64,000 bases of DNA from Gemmatimonadota bacterium. Its GTDB lineage: Bacteria > Gemmatimonadota > Gemmatimonadetes > Longimicrobiales > Gaopeijiaceae. The notes under the pieces are model-generated. The model had not been told where the DNA came from. It ran no database searches and saw nothing but the letters and a program-made list of their open reading frames with translations. Where the stretch lies: positions 124,001 to 188,000 of the forward strand of contig JAWKQN010000010.1 in assembly GCA_041390125.1 (NCBI GenBank). The letters run 5' to 3'. This document shows, piece by piece, positions 31,631 through 40,145 of the stretch. Position numbers and translations under genes: made by a program. The first letter of the stretch is position 1. The number at the start of each line of letters is the position of its first letter.

Positions 31631-34399
31631 TCAGTCCGCCTTGCAGTCGTACCAGGTGGGCCCGGTGCCGGCCTCGGCGACGAGCGGAACGGCGAGCTCC
31701 ATCGCCCCCTCCATCGCTTCGACCACCGCGGTGCGGGTCTCGTCGAGCTCCGCCTCCGGCACCTCGAGCAACAGCTCGTCGTGCACCTGGAGCAGCATGC
31801 GCGCACCTCCACCGGACCGGTGCAGTCGATCGTGCACGTCGATCATCGCCTTCTTGATGAGGTCGGCAGCCGTGCCCTGGATGGGTGTGTTCTGCGCCAC
31901 CCGCTCTCCGAACTGGCGGATGTTCCAGTTGCTCGACTGCAACTCCGGCACGTAGCGTCGCCGACCCGCCAGCGTCTCGACATAGCCATGCCGCTTCGCG
32001 AAGTCGATCTGCTCGTCGAGGAAGGAGCGCACGCCACTGAAGCGCTCGAAGTACGCGTCGATGAAGGCCCGCGCCGCCGTGCGCTCGATCCCGAGCTGTC
32101 GCGCCAGCGAGAAGTCCCCCTGGCCGTAGAGCGTGGCGAAGTTGATGGTCTTGGCCTGCGCGCGCATCTCGGCGCTCACGTCGGCGATCGGCACCTCGAA
32201 GATCACCGCGGCCGTCTGACGGTGGACGTCCACCCGGTTGCGGAAGGCGTCGACGAAGGCGTCGTCCCCCGAGAAATGCGCCAGGATCCGTAACTCGATC
32301 TGCGAGTAGTCGACCGCGAGCAGGACGTAGCCCGGATCGGCCACGAACCCCTTGCGGATCTCCCGGCCCAACGCCGTGCGGATGGGGATGTTCTGCAGGT
32401 TGGGCTCGCTGGACGAGAGGCGTCCGGTGGCGGCCACGGCCTGATTGAAGCGCGTGTGCAGGCGTTTCGTTCGCGGATTGATCAGGCGGGGGAAGGCATC
32501 CACGTACGTGCTGCGCAGCTTCTCCAGCTGGCGGTACTCCAGGAGCTGCAGCGGGAATGCGTGCCCCGCCGCGGCCAGCTCCTCCAGGACATCGGAGTCG
32601 GTGGAGGGACCGGTCTTCGTCCGCTTGATGACGGGGAGGCCCAGCCGATCGAAGAGCACCTCACGCAGCTGCGGCGTCGAGTTCAGGTTGAACTCGGCGC
32701 CGGCGATCTTGAACAGCTCGTCCTGGAGCTGGCGCAGCTCCCGCGCCAACCGGACGCTCATCTCACGGAAGAATCCTTCGTCCAGCTTGATCCCGGTGCT
32801 CTCCATCTCCGCCAGGATGGGCACGAGCGGCATCTCCAGCTCGTCGAAGAGCTGCAGGAGCTGCTGGTCCTCCAGACCCTTCCGCAGTTGGCGATGCAGC
32901 ACGGCCGACGTCCACGTGCGGGCGGCGGCAAGCTCCGCCACGCCCGCGACCGGCACCTCTTCGAGAGGCACCTCCGACTTGCCGGTCCCGACCAGGCTCT
33001 TGCGCGTCGGCAGGGTCTCTCCGAGGAGGTCCAACGCCAGCGCATCCAGGTCGTGGGTGCGACGCGACGGGTCGAGGACGTACGACGCGACCATGGCATC
33101 GAAGTCGAGCCCAGCCAATGCGATGCCCGCCCCTTCCAACGCCACGAGCGCGTCCTTGGCGTCGTGGGCGCCCACGCGTGACGCGGGAGCTTCGAGGACG
33201 GCGCGGAGACGCGCGCACGGAGGGCTGTCCAGCGCCGGGAGGTTCTCAGGCTCGTCCACGGCGTCGATGCCCAGGGAGAGGCCTCCGGGTGCGCGGTGGC
33301 CGAGCGGGAGGTACCACAGCTCGTCGCCACCGTCGGGCAGGAGCGCCACCCCCACCAGACTCCCCTCGACCGGCTTGTCCCGCGTCGACCACGTCTGGAG
33401 CTCGAACGCGCCCGCCCGCTCGAGCGCATCGGCCAACGCGTCCAGGTCGTCGGGGCCGGCGACACGCAGGCGGGGCCGTTCCTCTCCGGCCACCGAGGTG
33501 GAGGCAGCCAACGGGAGCTTCTCGATCAGCGTGCGGAACTCGTACGCGATGAGCAGATCGCGCAGGCGGTCCCACTCGGGATCGCACTCCCGCAGGCGCT
33601 CGAGATCCAGCTCGATCGGGGCATCGGTCTGGATGGTCACGAGACGGCGGGAAAGACGCACATCCTGCTCGTGCTCCGACAGCGCACCCCGCGCCCGGGC
33701 GGGCTCGACGGCGTCCAGGTGGGCGTACATCCCGTCCAGGTCACCCCAACGCTCGAGCAACGCCTGGGCCGTCTTGGGCCCGATGCCGCGCGCACCGGGG
33801 ACGTTGTCGGAGCTGTCGCCCACCAGCGCCAGGTAGTCGGCCACCTGGTCGGGACGGACGCCGAACTTGTCGGACGCGTTGGATTCGTCCACCCATTCCG
33901 CGGCCACGCCACTCGAGCCGCCCCGCCCGGGGTTCAGCAGGTGGATGCGCGGCCCGATCATCTGGTAGAAGTCCTTGTCGCCGGAGACCAGCACCACCTC
34001 CAGCCCGGCCTCCTCGCCACGTCGGGCCAGGGTGCCGATCACGTCGTCCGCTTCGAAGCCCTCCACCTCGAGCACGGGGCACCCGTAGGCTTCGACCAGC
34101 TCACGGATGCCGGCGATCGATGCCGCCAGATCGTCGGGCATCTTCTCGCGCGTGGCCTTGTACTCCGGATACTCCACCTCGCGGGCGCTGCGGCCGGCGT
34201 CGAACACCACGGCCAGGTAGTCCGGCGCCAGATCCTCGCGGATCTTGACGATGAAGTTCGCCACGCCCCAGGCCGCCGACGTGTTCTCGCCGCGCGAGTT
34301 CGTCAGCGGTCGCTGGATGAACGCGAAGTACGAGCGATAGATGAGGGCATAGCCGTCGATCAGGAAGAGCCGCGGCGCGGTCTTCTCCGGAACCTGCAC
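31631..34399 (-). CDS. polA: DNA polymerase I, proofreading site degenerate
   Basis: 922 residues from a GTG with AGGAG six bases before it. The 5' nuclease domain (1-290) is intact: GFEADDVIGTLA at 114-125, VSGDKDFYQM at 138-147, GDSSDNVPGARGIGPKTA at 194-211. The 3'-5' exonuclease domain (about 305-500) has lost its metal ligands: E. coli Asp355/Glu357 correspond to Glu333/Gln335, Asp424 to Ala417 and Asp501 to Arg494. The polymerase domain is intact: DYSQIELRILAHFSGD (motif A), RAQAKTINFATLYGQG (motif B), HDELLLEVP (motif C). So it should fill gaps and remove primers without proofreading, as Taq polymerase does. ssb follows it in the same direction. Confidence 0.97.
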   Translation of the reverse strand: MQVPEKTAPRLFLIDGYALIYRSYFAFIQRPLTNSRGENTSAAWGVANFIVKIREDLAPDYLAVVFDAGRSAREVEYPEYKATREKMPDDLAASIAGIRELVEAYGCPVLEVEGFEADDVIGTLARRGEEAGLEVVLVSGDKDFYQMIGPRIHLLNPGRGGSSGVAAEWVDESNASDKFGVRPDQVADYLALVGDSSDNVPGARGIGPKTAQALLERWGDLDGMYAHLDAVEPARARGALSEHEQDVRLSRRLVTIQTDAPIELDLERLRECDPEWDRLRDLLIAYEFRTLIEKLPLAASTSVAGEERPRLRVAGPDDLDALADALERAGAFELQTWSTRDKPVEGSLVGVALLPDGGDELWYLPLGHRAPGGLSLGIDAVDEPENLPALDSPPCARLRAVLEAPASRVGAHDAKDALVALEGAGIALAGLDFDAMVASYVLDPSRRTHDLDALALDLLGETLPTRKSLVGTGKSEVPLEEVPVAGVAELAAARTWTSAVLHRQLRKGLEDQQLLQLFDELEMPLVPILAEMESTGIKLDEGFFREMSVRLARELRQLQDELFKIAGAEFNLNSTPQLREVLFDRLGLPVIKRTKTGPSTDSDVLEELAAAGHAFPLQLLEYRQLEKLRSTYVDAFPRLINPRTKRLHTRFNQAVAATGRLSSSEPNLQNIPIRTALGREIRKGFVADPGYVLLAVDYSQIELRILAHFSGDDAFVDAFRNRVDVHRQTAAVIFEVPIADVSAEMRAQAKTINFATLYGQGDFSLARQLGIERTAARAFIDAYFERFSGVRSFLDEQIDFAKRHGYVETLAGRRRYVPELQSSNWNIRQFGERVAQNTPIQGTAADLIKKAMIDVHDRLHRSGGGARMLLQVHDELLLEVPEAELDETRTAVVEAMEGAMELAVPLVAEAGTGPTWYDCKAD

Positions 34400-34474
34400 G
34401 GAAGTCTCCTGGCCCTGCTCGGCGCGAAGGAAGGGATGCGGGAGGAGGAGCGGTCACCGCCCCCGAAAGCACGA

Positions 34475-34498
34475 GCGCCCCGCCGTGGGGCGGGGCGC
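34475..34498 (-). terminator. Hairpin after the cold-shock gene
   Basis: GCGCCCCGCC pairs with GGCGGGGCGC over a GTGG loop (10-bp stem), 44 bases past the cold-shock stop; on the minus strand it is followed by TCGTGCTTTC, a weak T-rich tract. It lies before the polA ribosome-binding site. Confidence 0.65.
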
Positions 34499-34542
34499 GA
34501 CGTCTCGCTGCGCTCGGCGAGGAGCGCCGCTACCGAGTCCGC

Positions 34543-34743
34543 TCAGGCGCGTACGACGTTGGCCGCCTGGAGACCGCGATCGGTCTCACGGATCTCGTAC
34601 TCGACTTCTTCCCCCTCTGCCAGGGTCCGGAAGCCCTCGCCGACGATCGCGGTGAAGTGGACGAAGATTTCCTCGCCAGAGGGCTGCCGGATGAACCCGT
34701 ACCCCTTGGCATCATTGAACCACTTCACCGTCCCTCTGGGCAT
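34543..34743 (-). CDS. Cold-shock protein, CspA family
   Basis: 66 residues with GGGAGGAA before the ATG; open codons upstream are not part of it. RNA-binding motifs GTVKWFNDAKGYGFIRQ (RNP1) and EIFVHFTAI (RNP2) are complete. It binds single-stranded RNA/DNA and acts as a chaperone that melts RNA hairpins. Residue 25 region PSGEEIF replaces the more usual DGGDDVF, typical for CspA in this type of genome. It stands between slt and polA with hairpins on both sides. Confidence 0.95.
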   Translation of the reverse strand: MPRGTVKWFNDAKGYGFIRQPSGEEIFVHFTAIVGEGFRTLAEGEEVEYEIRETDRGLQAANVVRA

Positions 34744-34821
34744 GGTGTTTCCTCCCGCGAAGTAAACCCGAGAACGTCCGCCCAACGTAGGGGGGGTGAC
34801 CGGGGGCGGGCAAGGAACCGA

Positions 34822-34841
34822 CCGGCCGGCTGGCCGGCCGG
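34822..34841 (-). terminator. Hairpin after the lytic transglycosylase gene
   Basis: CCGGCCGG repeats pair as an 8-bp stem over CTGG, starting 4 bases past the slt stop. No T-run; it also sits in the leader of the cold-shock gene. Confidence 0.5.
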
Positions 34842-34844
34842 GGT

Positions 34845-37127
34845 TCAGTCGGCGAAGTCGCCGTAGAGGAAGGCGTAGATGGCCCGGTTGCGGGTCACGT
34901 TCTTGACGTACCCCCGGGTCTCCCGGAAGGGGATCCGCTCCGTGAAGCGGACCGGATCGGACGCCTCCGGGAAGGCGCGCCACCGGTTGGCGCGGCTGGG
35001 CCCCGCGTTGTAGGCGGACAGGACCAGCGGAAGCTGTCCGTCGTATCGGCGCAGCATGTCCCGCAGGTAGGCGGTGCCCAGATGGAGGTTCACGTCCGGC
35101 TGGTAGAGGGTCTCGGGGCCGAACTGGGTGGGGCCGACGTTGCGGGCGAGGCTCCGCCCCGTCTCGGGCAGGACCTGCATCAGCCCGCGCGCGTTGGCCG
35201 CGGACCGCGCGTTGGCCCAGAAGGCGGACTCCTGCCGGATCAACCCCGCGATCAGGTAGGGATCCACGCCGAACTCCTCCGCCTCCCGCATCACGATCTC
35301 GCGGTGGGGAAACGGATAGATGACCTCCAGGAGCAGCCGGTCCCAGGGACGGCCGCGGCGGCGGACCTCCCAGCCCAGGTCGAGCGCCGTCCAGTTCCAG
35401 TCCCGCAGGTGCAGGCCCTTGGCCACCTGCAGGAGGAAGTCGTCGTTGGTGCGCGCCCGGTCCACGAGCGCTTCCATGGTCGCACGCTCCGTGTAGAGCA
35501 GACCGGCCTGCCGCAGGAGATCCAGGTGGGTGAGCCCCTCCGCGACCCAGGCAGGCGTCATGGCCGGCGTCCGGTCGGAGAGCGGGATGCGATAGGGCAT
35601 GTCCAGGAGACCGGCCGTCTGCACCGCGTAGTACGACAGCGGCGAGAGGTCGAGCACCTGCTCCACGTGGTGGGCGGCCTGCTGGCGCTCGCCCATCTGC
35701 AGGGCCGTCCAGGCAGCCCAGTAGGCGGCCTCGTCCACGCTGGAGCCCGACGGCACCTCGCTCAGATAGCGTTCGAAGACCGCCAGGGCCGAGGGGAGGT
35801 CTCCACGCGTGATGTGGATCTGGCCGAGCCGCATCCGCGCCAGCTCCGCCCGCTCGGCCGTGGGATTCATGGCCACGGTCCGCTCGTACAGCTCGATGGC
35901 CCGCGGCATATCCGCGTCGTCGTGCGCCGCGTCCGCCCGCAGGAACATCACCTCCACGGCCGTGGTGTGGGCGGGGAAGCGGTCCACGATCTCCTGCTCC
36001 AGGCGCCCGACGTCTCCGCTGCGTCCCTGACGCTTGCGGATCCGGATGAGCTCGGCCAGCGCGTCCCCGCCCCGCGTGGCGTCGCCGACCAGCGTCTCCA
36101 AGACCCGCGCGGCGTCGGCATCCTTGCGCAGCCGCGCCATCACCTGCGCGCGTTCCAGACGGGCCTGCGCGCCTTCACGGTCGGCACCGGTCAGCTCGAG
36201 ATGACGGTCGTAGGCCAGGAGGGACTCGCTGAAGCGGTCGGCGCTACGCAACGTACGCGCAACCTGCAGCGCGAAGGCGTCCGTGGTCACACCCAGCCGC
36301 ACCAGCCCGATGCTGGCCCGTACGGCGTCGTCCCCGTCCGAGCGCAGCTCCAGCGTGTTGAGGTAGGCATCGCGGGCGCCCGCCGTGTCGTCCAGCTGCG
36401 CCCGCAGGTCTCCCACGCGCGCCCACACGGCGGCGCGCTGGCCGGCGCCGTCCAGGTCGGTCAGCGTCTGCTCGTAGGCGCGCAGCGCGCCGGCGTCGTC
36501 GTCGTTGTCCAGGTAGGCGCGCGCCAACAGGTCCCAGGAGCGGGCCGTCGCCGGTCGGTAGACGATGCGCGGCAGCAGCGCCTGCACGGTGGTCACGTCG
36601 CCCGCCGCCGAGCGGCTGCGGGCCAGCTCGAGCGCGGTCCAGCTCGCGAGGCCGTCCCGGGCGTCGGTGAGGTCGTCCAGCACGGAGAGCACCCGAGGGG
36701 CGTCCCCGGCATCGGCGAGGATGCGCGCCGCCCGGATCCGGGCCACCTCGATCCGGAGGTCCCCCAGGCTGGCCGTGGAGGCGAAGCGCAGGTAGGCCTC
36801 CGCGGCTTCGGCCGGTCGGCGCCGCTCCTCGAGCGCGCGGGCCAGGAGGAAGCGGCCTTCTCCGCCCTCGAAGCGGTCCAGCCAGTCCTGGCCCTCGAGG
36901 TGGTCGACCACCGATCCCCAGTTCCCCCACCCCGCCTCGGCGCGAGCGAGCGCGAGCTGGTCGCCCGGGGCGAGCGCGGCGCCCGCCGCGCTGGCCTCGA
37001 ACGCGGACGCGGCATGCCAGTAGCGACCCACGGCCAGATCCGACGACCAGGTGGTCGTATCGGCGGACGTCGACGCCAGGAGGGCGACGCTCGCGAGCTG
37101 CGCGAAGAGGCCTGTGGTGATGGTCAT
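34845..37127 (-). CDS. Soluble lytic murein transglycosylase with TPR-like helices
   Basis: 760 residues; the ATG at 37127 gives a signal-like N-terminus (GLFAQLASVALLAST). A long alpha-helical region of TPR-like repeats (about 30-550: LARAEAGWGNWGSVVDHLE, AIELYERTVAMNPTAERAELARMRLGQIHITRGDLPSALAVFERYL) precedes the Slt70-type catalytic domain: RQESAFWANARSAANARGLMQVLPETG with catalytic Glu, and NAGPSRANRW...YVKNVTRNRAIYAFLYGD at the end. It cleaves peptidoglycan between MurNAc and GlcNAc, forming the 1,6-anhydro product, in the periplasm. Length fits Slt70 (about 640) with extra repeats. Monocistronic with hairpins around it. Confidence 0.93.
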   Translation of the reverse strand: MTITTGLFAQLASVALLASTSADTTTWSSDLAVGRYWHAASAFEASAAGAALAPGDQLALARAEAGWGNWGSVVDHLEGQDWLDRFEGGEGRFLLARALEERRRPAEAAEAYLRFASTASLGDLRIEVARIRAARILADAGDAPRVLSVLDDLTDARDGLASWTALELARSRSAAGDVTTVQALLPRIVYRPATARSWDLLARAYLDNDDDAGALRAYEQTLTDLDGAGQRAAVWARVGDLRAQLDDTAGARDAYLNTLELRSDGDDAVRASIGLVRLGVTTDAFALQVARTLRSADRFSESLLAYDRHLELTGADREGAQARLERAQVMARLRKDADAARVLETLVGDATRGGDALAELIRIRKRQGRSGDVGRLEQEIVDRFPAHTTAVEVMFLRADAAHDDADMPRAIELYERTVAMNPTAERAELARMRLGQIHITRGDLPSALAVFERYLSEVPSGSSVDEAAYWAAWTALQMGERQQAAHHVEQVLDLSPLSYYAVQTAGLLDMPYRIPLSDRTPAMTPAWVAEGLTHLDLLRQAGLLYTERATMEALVDRARTNDDFLLQVAKGLHLRDWNWTALDLGWEVRRRGRPWDRLLLEVIYPFPHREIVMREAEEFGVDPYLIAGLIRQESAFWANARSAANARGLMQVLPETGRSLARNVGPTQFGPETLYQPDVNLHLGTAYLRDMLRRYDGQLPLVLSAYNAGPSRANRWRAFPEASDPVRFTERIPFRETRGYVKNVTRNRAIYAFLYGDFAD

Positions 37128-37289
37128 GGCGGGGCCCAATCTAAACAGATGTTCCCGGGCCGAAAGGGGCGCGGGAGAGCCGCTGTCCGCACCCGCGCCG
37201 CCGGGAGCCGTACCCGTCTCGTACCGCGCCGACGCGGGCCGGATCCCACGTCTCCTTGCGGGCGCGGGTCGTCCCTCTCCGTAGCGTAC

Positions 37290-37320
37290 AAAAAGGGGGC
37301 CACCGGTCCGGTGGCCCCCT
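37290..37320 (-). terminator. Rho-independent terminator of exbB/tolQ gene
   Basis: A perfect 11-bp stem (GGGGGCCACC pairs with GGTGGCCCCC, plus an A-T closing pair) over GGTCC, followed on the minus strand by TTTTT. It lies 41 bases past the exbB/tolQ stop. This is the best-formed terminator in the window. Confidence 0.85.
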
Positions 37321-37360
37321 CCTCGTCACACCCGGGAGCGCGCTCCCGGGAGCAGGCGCG

Positions 37361-38041
37361 CTACGCCTCCATGGCCGCGAGCGCGTCCACCATCTTCTGC
37401 GCCGACTCCTCCATGTCCAGCACGAGGCTGTCGATCCGGGCGACGAAGAAGTTGTGGGCGATGCTCACCGGGATGGCGATGACCAGCCCGGCCGCGGTCG
37501 TCAGCAGGGCGATCTTGATGCCGCCGGCCACCAGGGTGGCCTCGACCTCACCGGCCGCCTCGATGGACTGGAAGGCCACGATCATGCCGACCACGGTGCC
37601 CAGGAAGCCCAGCAGCGGGGCCACGTTGGTCAGGGTGGCCAGCCACACCAGCCCGCTCTCGAGCTTGGAGAGCTCGATCAGGCCCTGGTTCTCGATCGCC
37701 TTCATGACGCGCTCGGACCCGTCCTCGTGCCGCTCCAGGCCCGCGAAGAGGATCTTCCCGGCCGGCGAGTCGGAGTTGCGGCAGACCTCCAGCGCCTCCT
37801 TCACCCGGTGCTGCGCGAGGAGCTCGTCCACCTCACGGAGCACCTTGCGGGTGCCGGCCGCCTTCGTCATCAGGCTGAAGAACTTCCAGATGATGATGAT
37901 GATGCCCGCGACGAGGCAGATGGCCAGTGGCCAGCCCATGAACCCCAGGTTCGCCCAGATGAAGGCCAGGTTCTCGGTGAAGGTCATGTCCGGCTGATCC
38001 ACGCCGGGGATCTGTGCCAGAATTCCGTGGAGTCGAATCAT
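37361..38041 (-). CDS. MotA/TolQ/ExbB proton-channel family protein
   Basis: About 226 residues from the ATG at 38041; a TTG or GTG nine codons earlier is possible. Three membrane helices: about 30-50 (LGFMGWPLAICLVAGIIIIIWKFF), 125-150 (GLVWLATLTNVAPLLGFLGTVVGMIVAF) and 165-190 (IALLTTAAGLVIAIPVSIAHNFF). TNVAPLLGFLGTVVGMI and AAGEVEATLVAGGIKIALLTTAAGL are the ExbB/TolQ proton-path motifs with the conserved Thr residues. It works with ExbD/TolR to energise TonB or Tol in the envelope. No exbD/tolR or tonB gene lies in the window; after the stop there is a strong terminator. Confidence 0.92.
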   Translation of the reverse strand: MIRLHGILAQIPGVDQPDMTFTENLAFIWANLGFMGWPLAICLVAGIIIIIWKFFSLMTKAAGTRKVLREVDELLAQHRVKEALEVCRNSDSPAGKILFAGLERHEDGSERVMKAIENQGLIELSKLESGLVWLATLTNVAPLLGFLGTVVGMIVAFQSIEAAGEVEATLVAGGIKIALLTTAAGLVIAIPVSIAHNFFVARIDSLVLDMEESAQKMVDALAAMEA

Positions 38042-38116
38042 CCCGCCCAAGAGGACCTCCCTCACCAAAGGGGTTCAGGTAATCAGTTTGTCTCGCCCCC
38101 CGTTGGAGGGGGCTGG

Positions 38117-38149
38117 AAAAAAGCGAAGGGGGCCAACATGAAGCCCCCT
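38117..38149 (-). terminator. Terminator of the peptide-transporter operon
   Basis: On the minus strand AGGGGGC pairs with GCCCCCT across an 8-base loop, then TCGCTTTTTT. It lies about 112 bases past the dppC-type stop. This suggests that no ATPase gene follows in the operon. Confidence 0.7.
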
Positions 38150-38260
38150 GCCGGGGCTGTCAAGAACCGAACGCGGGCCGAAAAGGGGCGCTTTCGGATG
38201 CCCCCCGGAGGCGGACCGGCGCTGCTCCGGATCCCGGGCGGCCCCCCACGCCGACCCGGC

Positions 38261-39136
38261 TCAGGGCGCGGAACGGCGAGGGTCCAGCGCCCGTTCCAGG
38301 CCGGCCCCGACCAGGTTGAAGGCGATGACCGTGGCCGCGATCGCGAGCCCGGCGAAGGTGGAGATCCACCACGCCGTGTAGAGGTGGTCGCGACCGTCCG
38401 CGACCATGGCGCCCCAGGACGGGAGCGGGGGCTGGACGCCGAGACCGAGGAAGGAGAGACCCGCCTCGAGGGCGATCGTGTCTCCGACGCCCAGGGTCGC
38501 CGCGACCAGCAGGGGACCGAGCGCATTCGGCAGGATGTGTCTGAGCAGGATACCCGCATCCGTGACCCCGGCCGCCCGCGCGCCCTCCACGAACGGACGC
38601 TCCTTCAAGGCGATGACCTGCCCCCGGACGAGGCGCGCGACCTGTGGCCACTGCGTGAAGGCGAGCACCCCTACCACCGCCGCGAACGACGGGGCGCCGA
38701 GCACCCCCACGATCACGATCAGGAGCACCAGGCGGGGCACGGCCAACACCACGTCCACGACGCGCGCGAGGAGCGCGTCCCACCAGCCGCCCAGGTAGCC
38801 GGCCACGCCGCCGAGCAACGTCCCGGCGGCGAGCGCCAGCGCCATCGCGAAGACGCCCACGGCGATGGAGGTGCGCCCGCCGTAGAGGATGCGCGAGAGA
38901 AGGTCCCGACCGAGCCCGTCGGTCCCCAGCGGGTGTACGGCCGAGGGCGCTTCGAGACGCACGGACAACGCAGGCGGCGCGAGCGGGTCGTGCGGCGCGA
39001 TCCACGGCGCGAGCACGGCCGCGACGACCAGCACGCCGAGCAACACCAGGCCGGCGCGCAGAGCACCGGCGCCCGGGTGTCGCGCACGGGTCGCCGGGCC
39101 GATCGTCGCGTGCCGGAGCACCCGCGCCTCAGCCAT
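38261..39136 (-). CDS. Peptide ABC transporter permease, DppC/OppC type
   Basis: 291 residues with about six membrane helices. The N-terminal helix (GLVLLGVLVVAAVLAPWIAPHDP) and the signature PLGTDGLGRDLLSRILYGGRTSIAVGV are typical of DppC/OppC; the EAA loop is VEGARAAGVTDAGILLRHILPNALGPLLV, the contact site for the ATPase. Its start overlaps the end of the dppB-type gene by 8 bases. With the lipoprotein at 40146-41849 it makes an oligopeptide or dipeptide importer. No ATP-binding genes are adjacent. Confidence 0.93.
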   Translation of the reverse strand: MAEARVLRHATIGPATRARHPGAGALRAGLVLLGVLVVAAVLAPWIAPHDPLAPPALSVRLEAPSAVHPLGTDGLGRDLLSRILYGGRTSIAVGVFAMALALAAGTLLGGVAGYLGGWWDALLARVVDVVLAVPRLVLLIVIVGVLGAPSFAAVVGVLAFTQWPQVARLVRGQVIALKERPFVEGARAAGVTDAGILLRHILPNALGPLLVAATLGVGDTIALEAGLSFLGLGVQPPLPSWGAMVADGRDHLYTAWWISTFAGLAIAATVIAFNLVGAGLERALDPRRSAP

Positions 39137-40112
39137 GGCGCACCCTCGGGTCCACGATCCCGTAGAGCACGTCGGCCAGGAGGTTGCCCGCCACCACCAG
39201 CGTGGCGAACAGGACGGCGCACGCCATGAGAACAGGGGTGTCGCGCGCGCCGATCGCGGAGACCATGAGCCCCCCGAGCCCGGGCCACGCGAAGACCGTC
39301 TCGACGAACACGGCGCCCGACAGCAGCAACGGCAGGTACAACCCGAGCAACGTGATCAACGGCAACAGGGCGTTGGCCAGCGCGTGACGCCAGACGACCG
39401 CGCGCTCCGCCAGCCCGCGGGCGCGGGCGGCCCGCACGTACTCCTGTGCCAGCTCGTCGGCCACGCTGCTGCGCGCATAGCGGGCGACGCCCGCGGCGAG
39501 CACAACGGTGAGCGACGCGACCGGCAGCGCCAGGTGCCGCAGCCGATCCATCACGCGGGCCGTCCACGCCATCTGGTCGTGGTCCACGGCGAGGATCCCG
39601 CTCGCAGGGAAGCGGAGCGGCCACCCCCACGCCGATGCGCCGTAGGCGAACACCAGAACGGCGAGCAGCGCCACCCAGAAGGTGGGCATCGAGTAGACGA
39701 GGAGCGTCACGAACGACACGGCGTGGTCGGTCGGCGATCCGCGGCGCCGCGCCTGCCACACACCCACCATCGTTCCCAGGAGGAAGCCCAGCGCGAGTGC
39801 GCTACCGGTCAGGAGCAGCGTGTTGGGGAGCAGCTCGGAGAGGATCTCGGCCACCGGCCGGCGGCGCGCGTAGGAGACGCCGAAGTCACCCCGGACGGTG
39901 GCCCCCAGCCAGCGCACGTAGCGCACCGGCAGCGGCTGATCGAGCCCGAAGGTGGCGCGCAGGCGCTCCTGGGCCGCAGCGTCCAACGTGTAGAAGCCGG
40001 GCGTGTCGAGCGCATCTCCCGGCATCGCCTCCGCGGCGAAGAACACCAGCGTGACGACCCCGAAGAGGAGAGGGACCGCGCCGGCCACGCGGCGGAGAAG
40101 CCAACGCGTCAC
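39129..40112 (-). CDS. Peptide ABC transporter permease, DppB/OppB type
   Basis: 327 residues, six membrane helices. The N-terminal segment RRVAGAVPLLFGVVTLVFFAAEAMPGD, the FGLDQPLPVRYVRWLG loop and the EAA region QEYVRAARARGLAERAVVWRHALANALLPLITL are typical of DppB. It pairs with the DppC-type permease (8-base overlap) and follows the substrate-binding gene by 33 bases, so the three form one operon for uptake of peptides or other small solutes. Confidence 0.93.
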   Translation of the reverse strand: MTRWLLRRVAGAVPLLFGVVTLVFFAAEAMPGDALDTPGFYTLDAAAQERLRATFGLDQPLPVRYVRWLGATVRGDFGVSYARRRPVAEILSELLPNTLLLTGSALALGFLLGTMVGVWQARRRGSPTDHAVSFVTLLVYSMPTFWVALLAVLVFAYGASAWGWPLRFPASGILAVDHDQMAWTARVMDRLRHLALPVASLTVVLAAGVARYARSSVADELAQEYVRAARARGLAERAVVWRHALANALLPLITLLGLYLPLLLSGAVFVETVFAWPGLGGLMVSAIGARDTPVLMACAVLFATLVVAGNLLADVLYGIVDPRVRHG

Positions 40113-40145
40113 GCGCCGACCGTCACCGCGACCCGCGGGGTCGCG

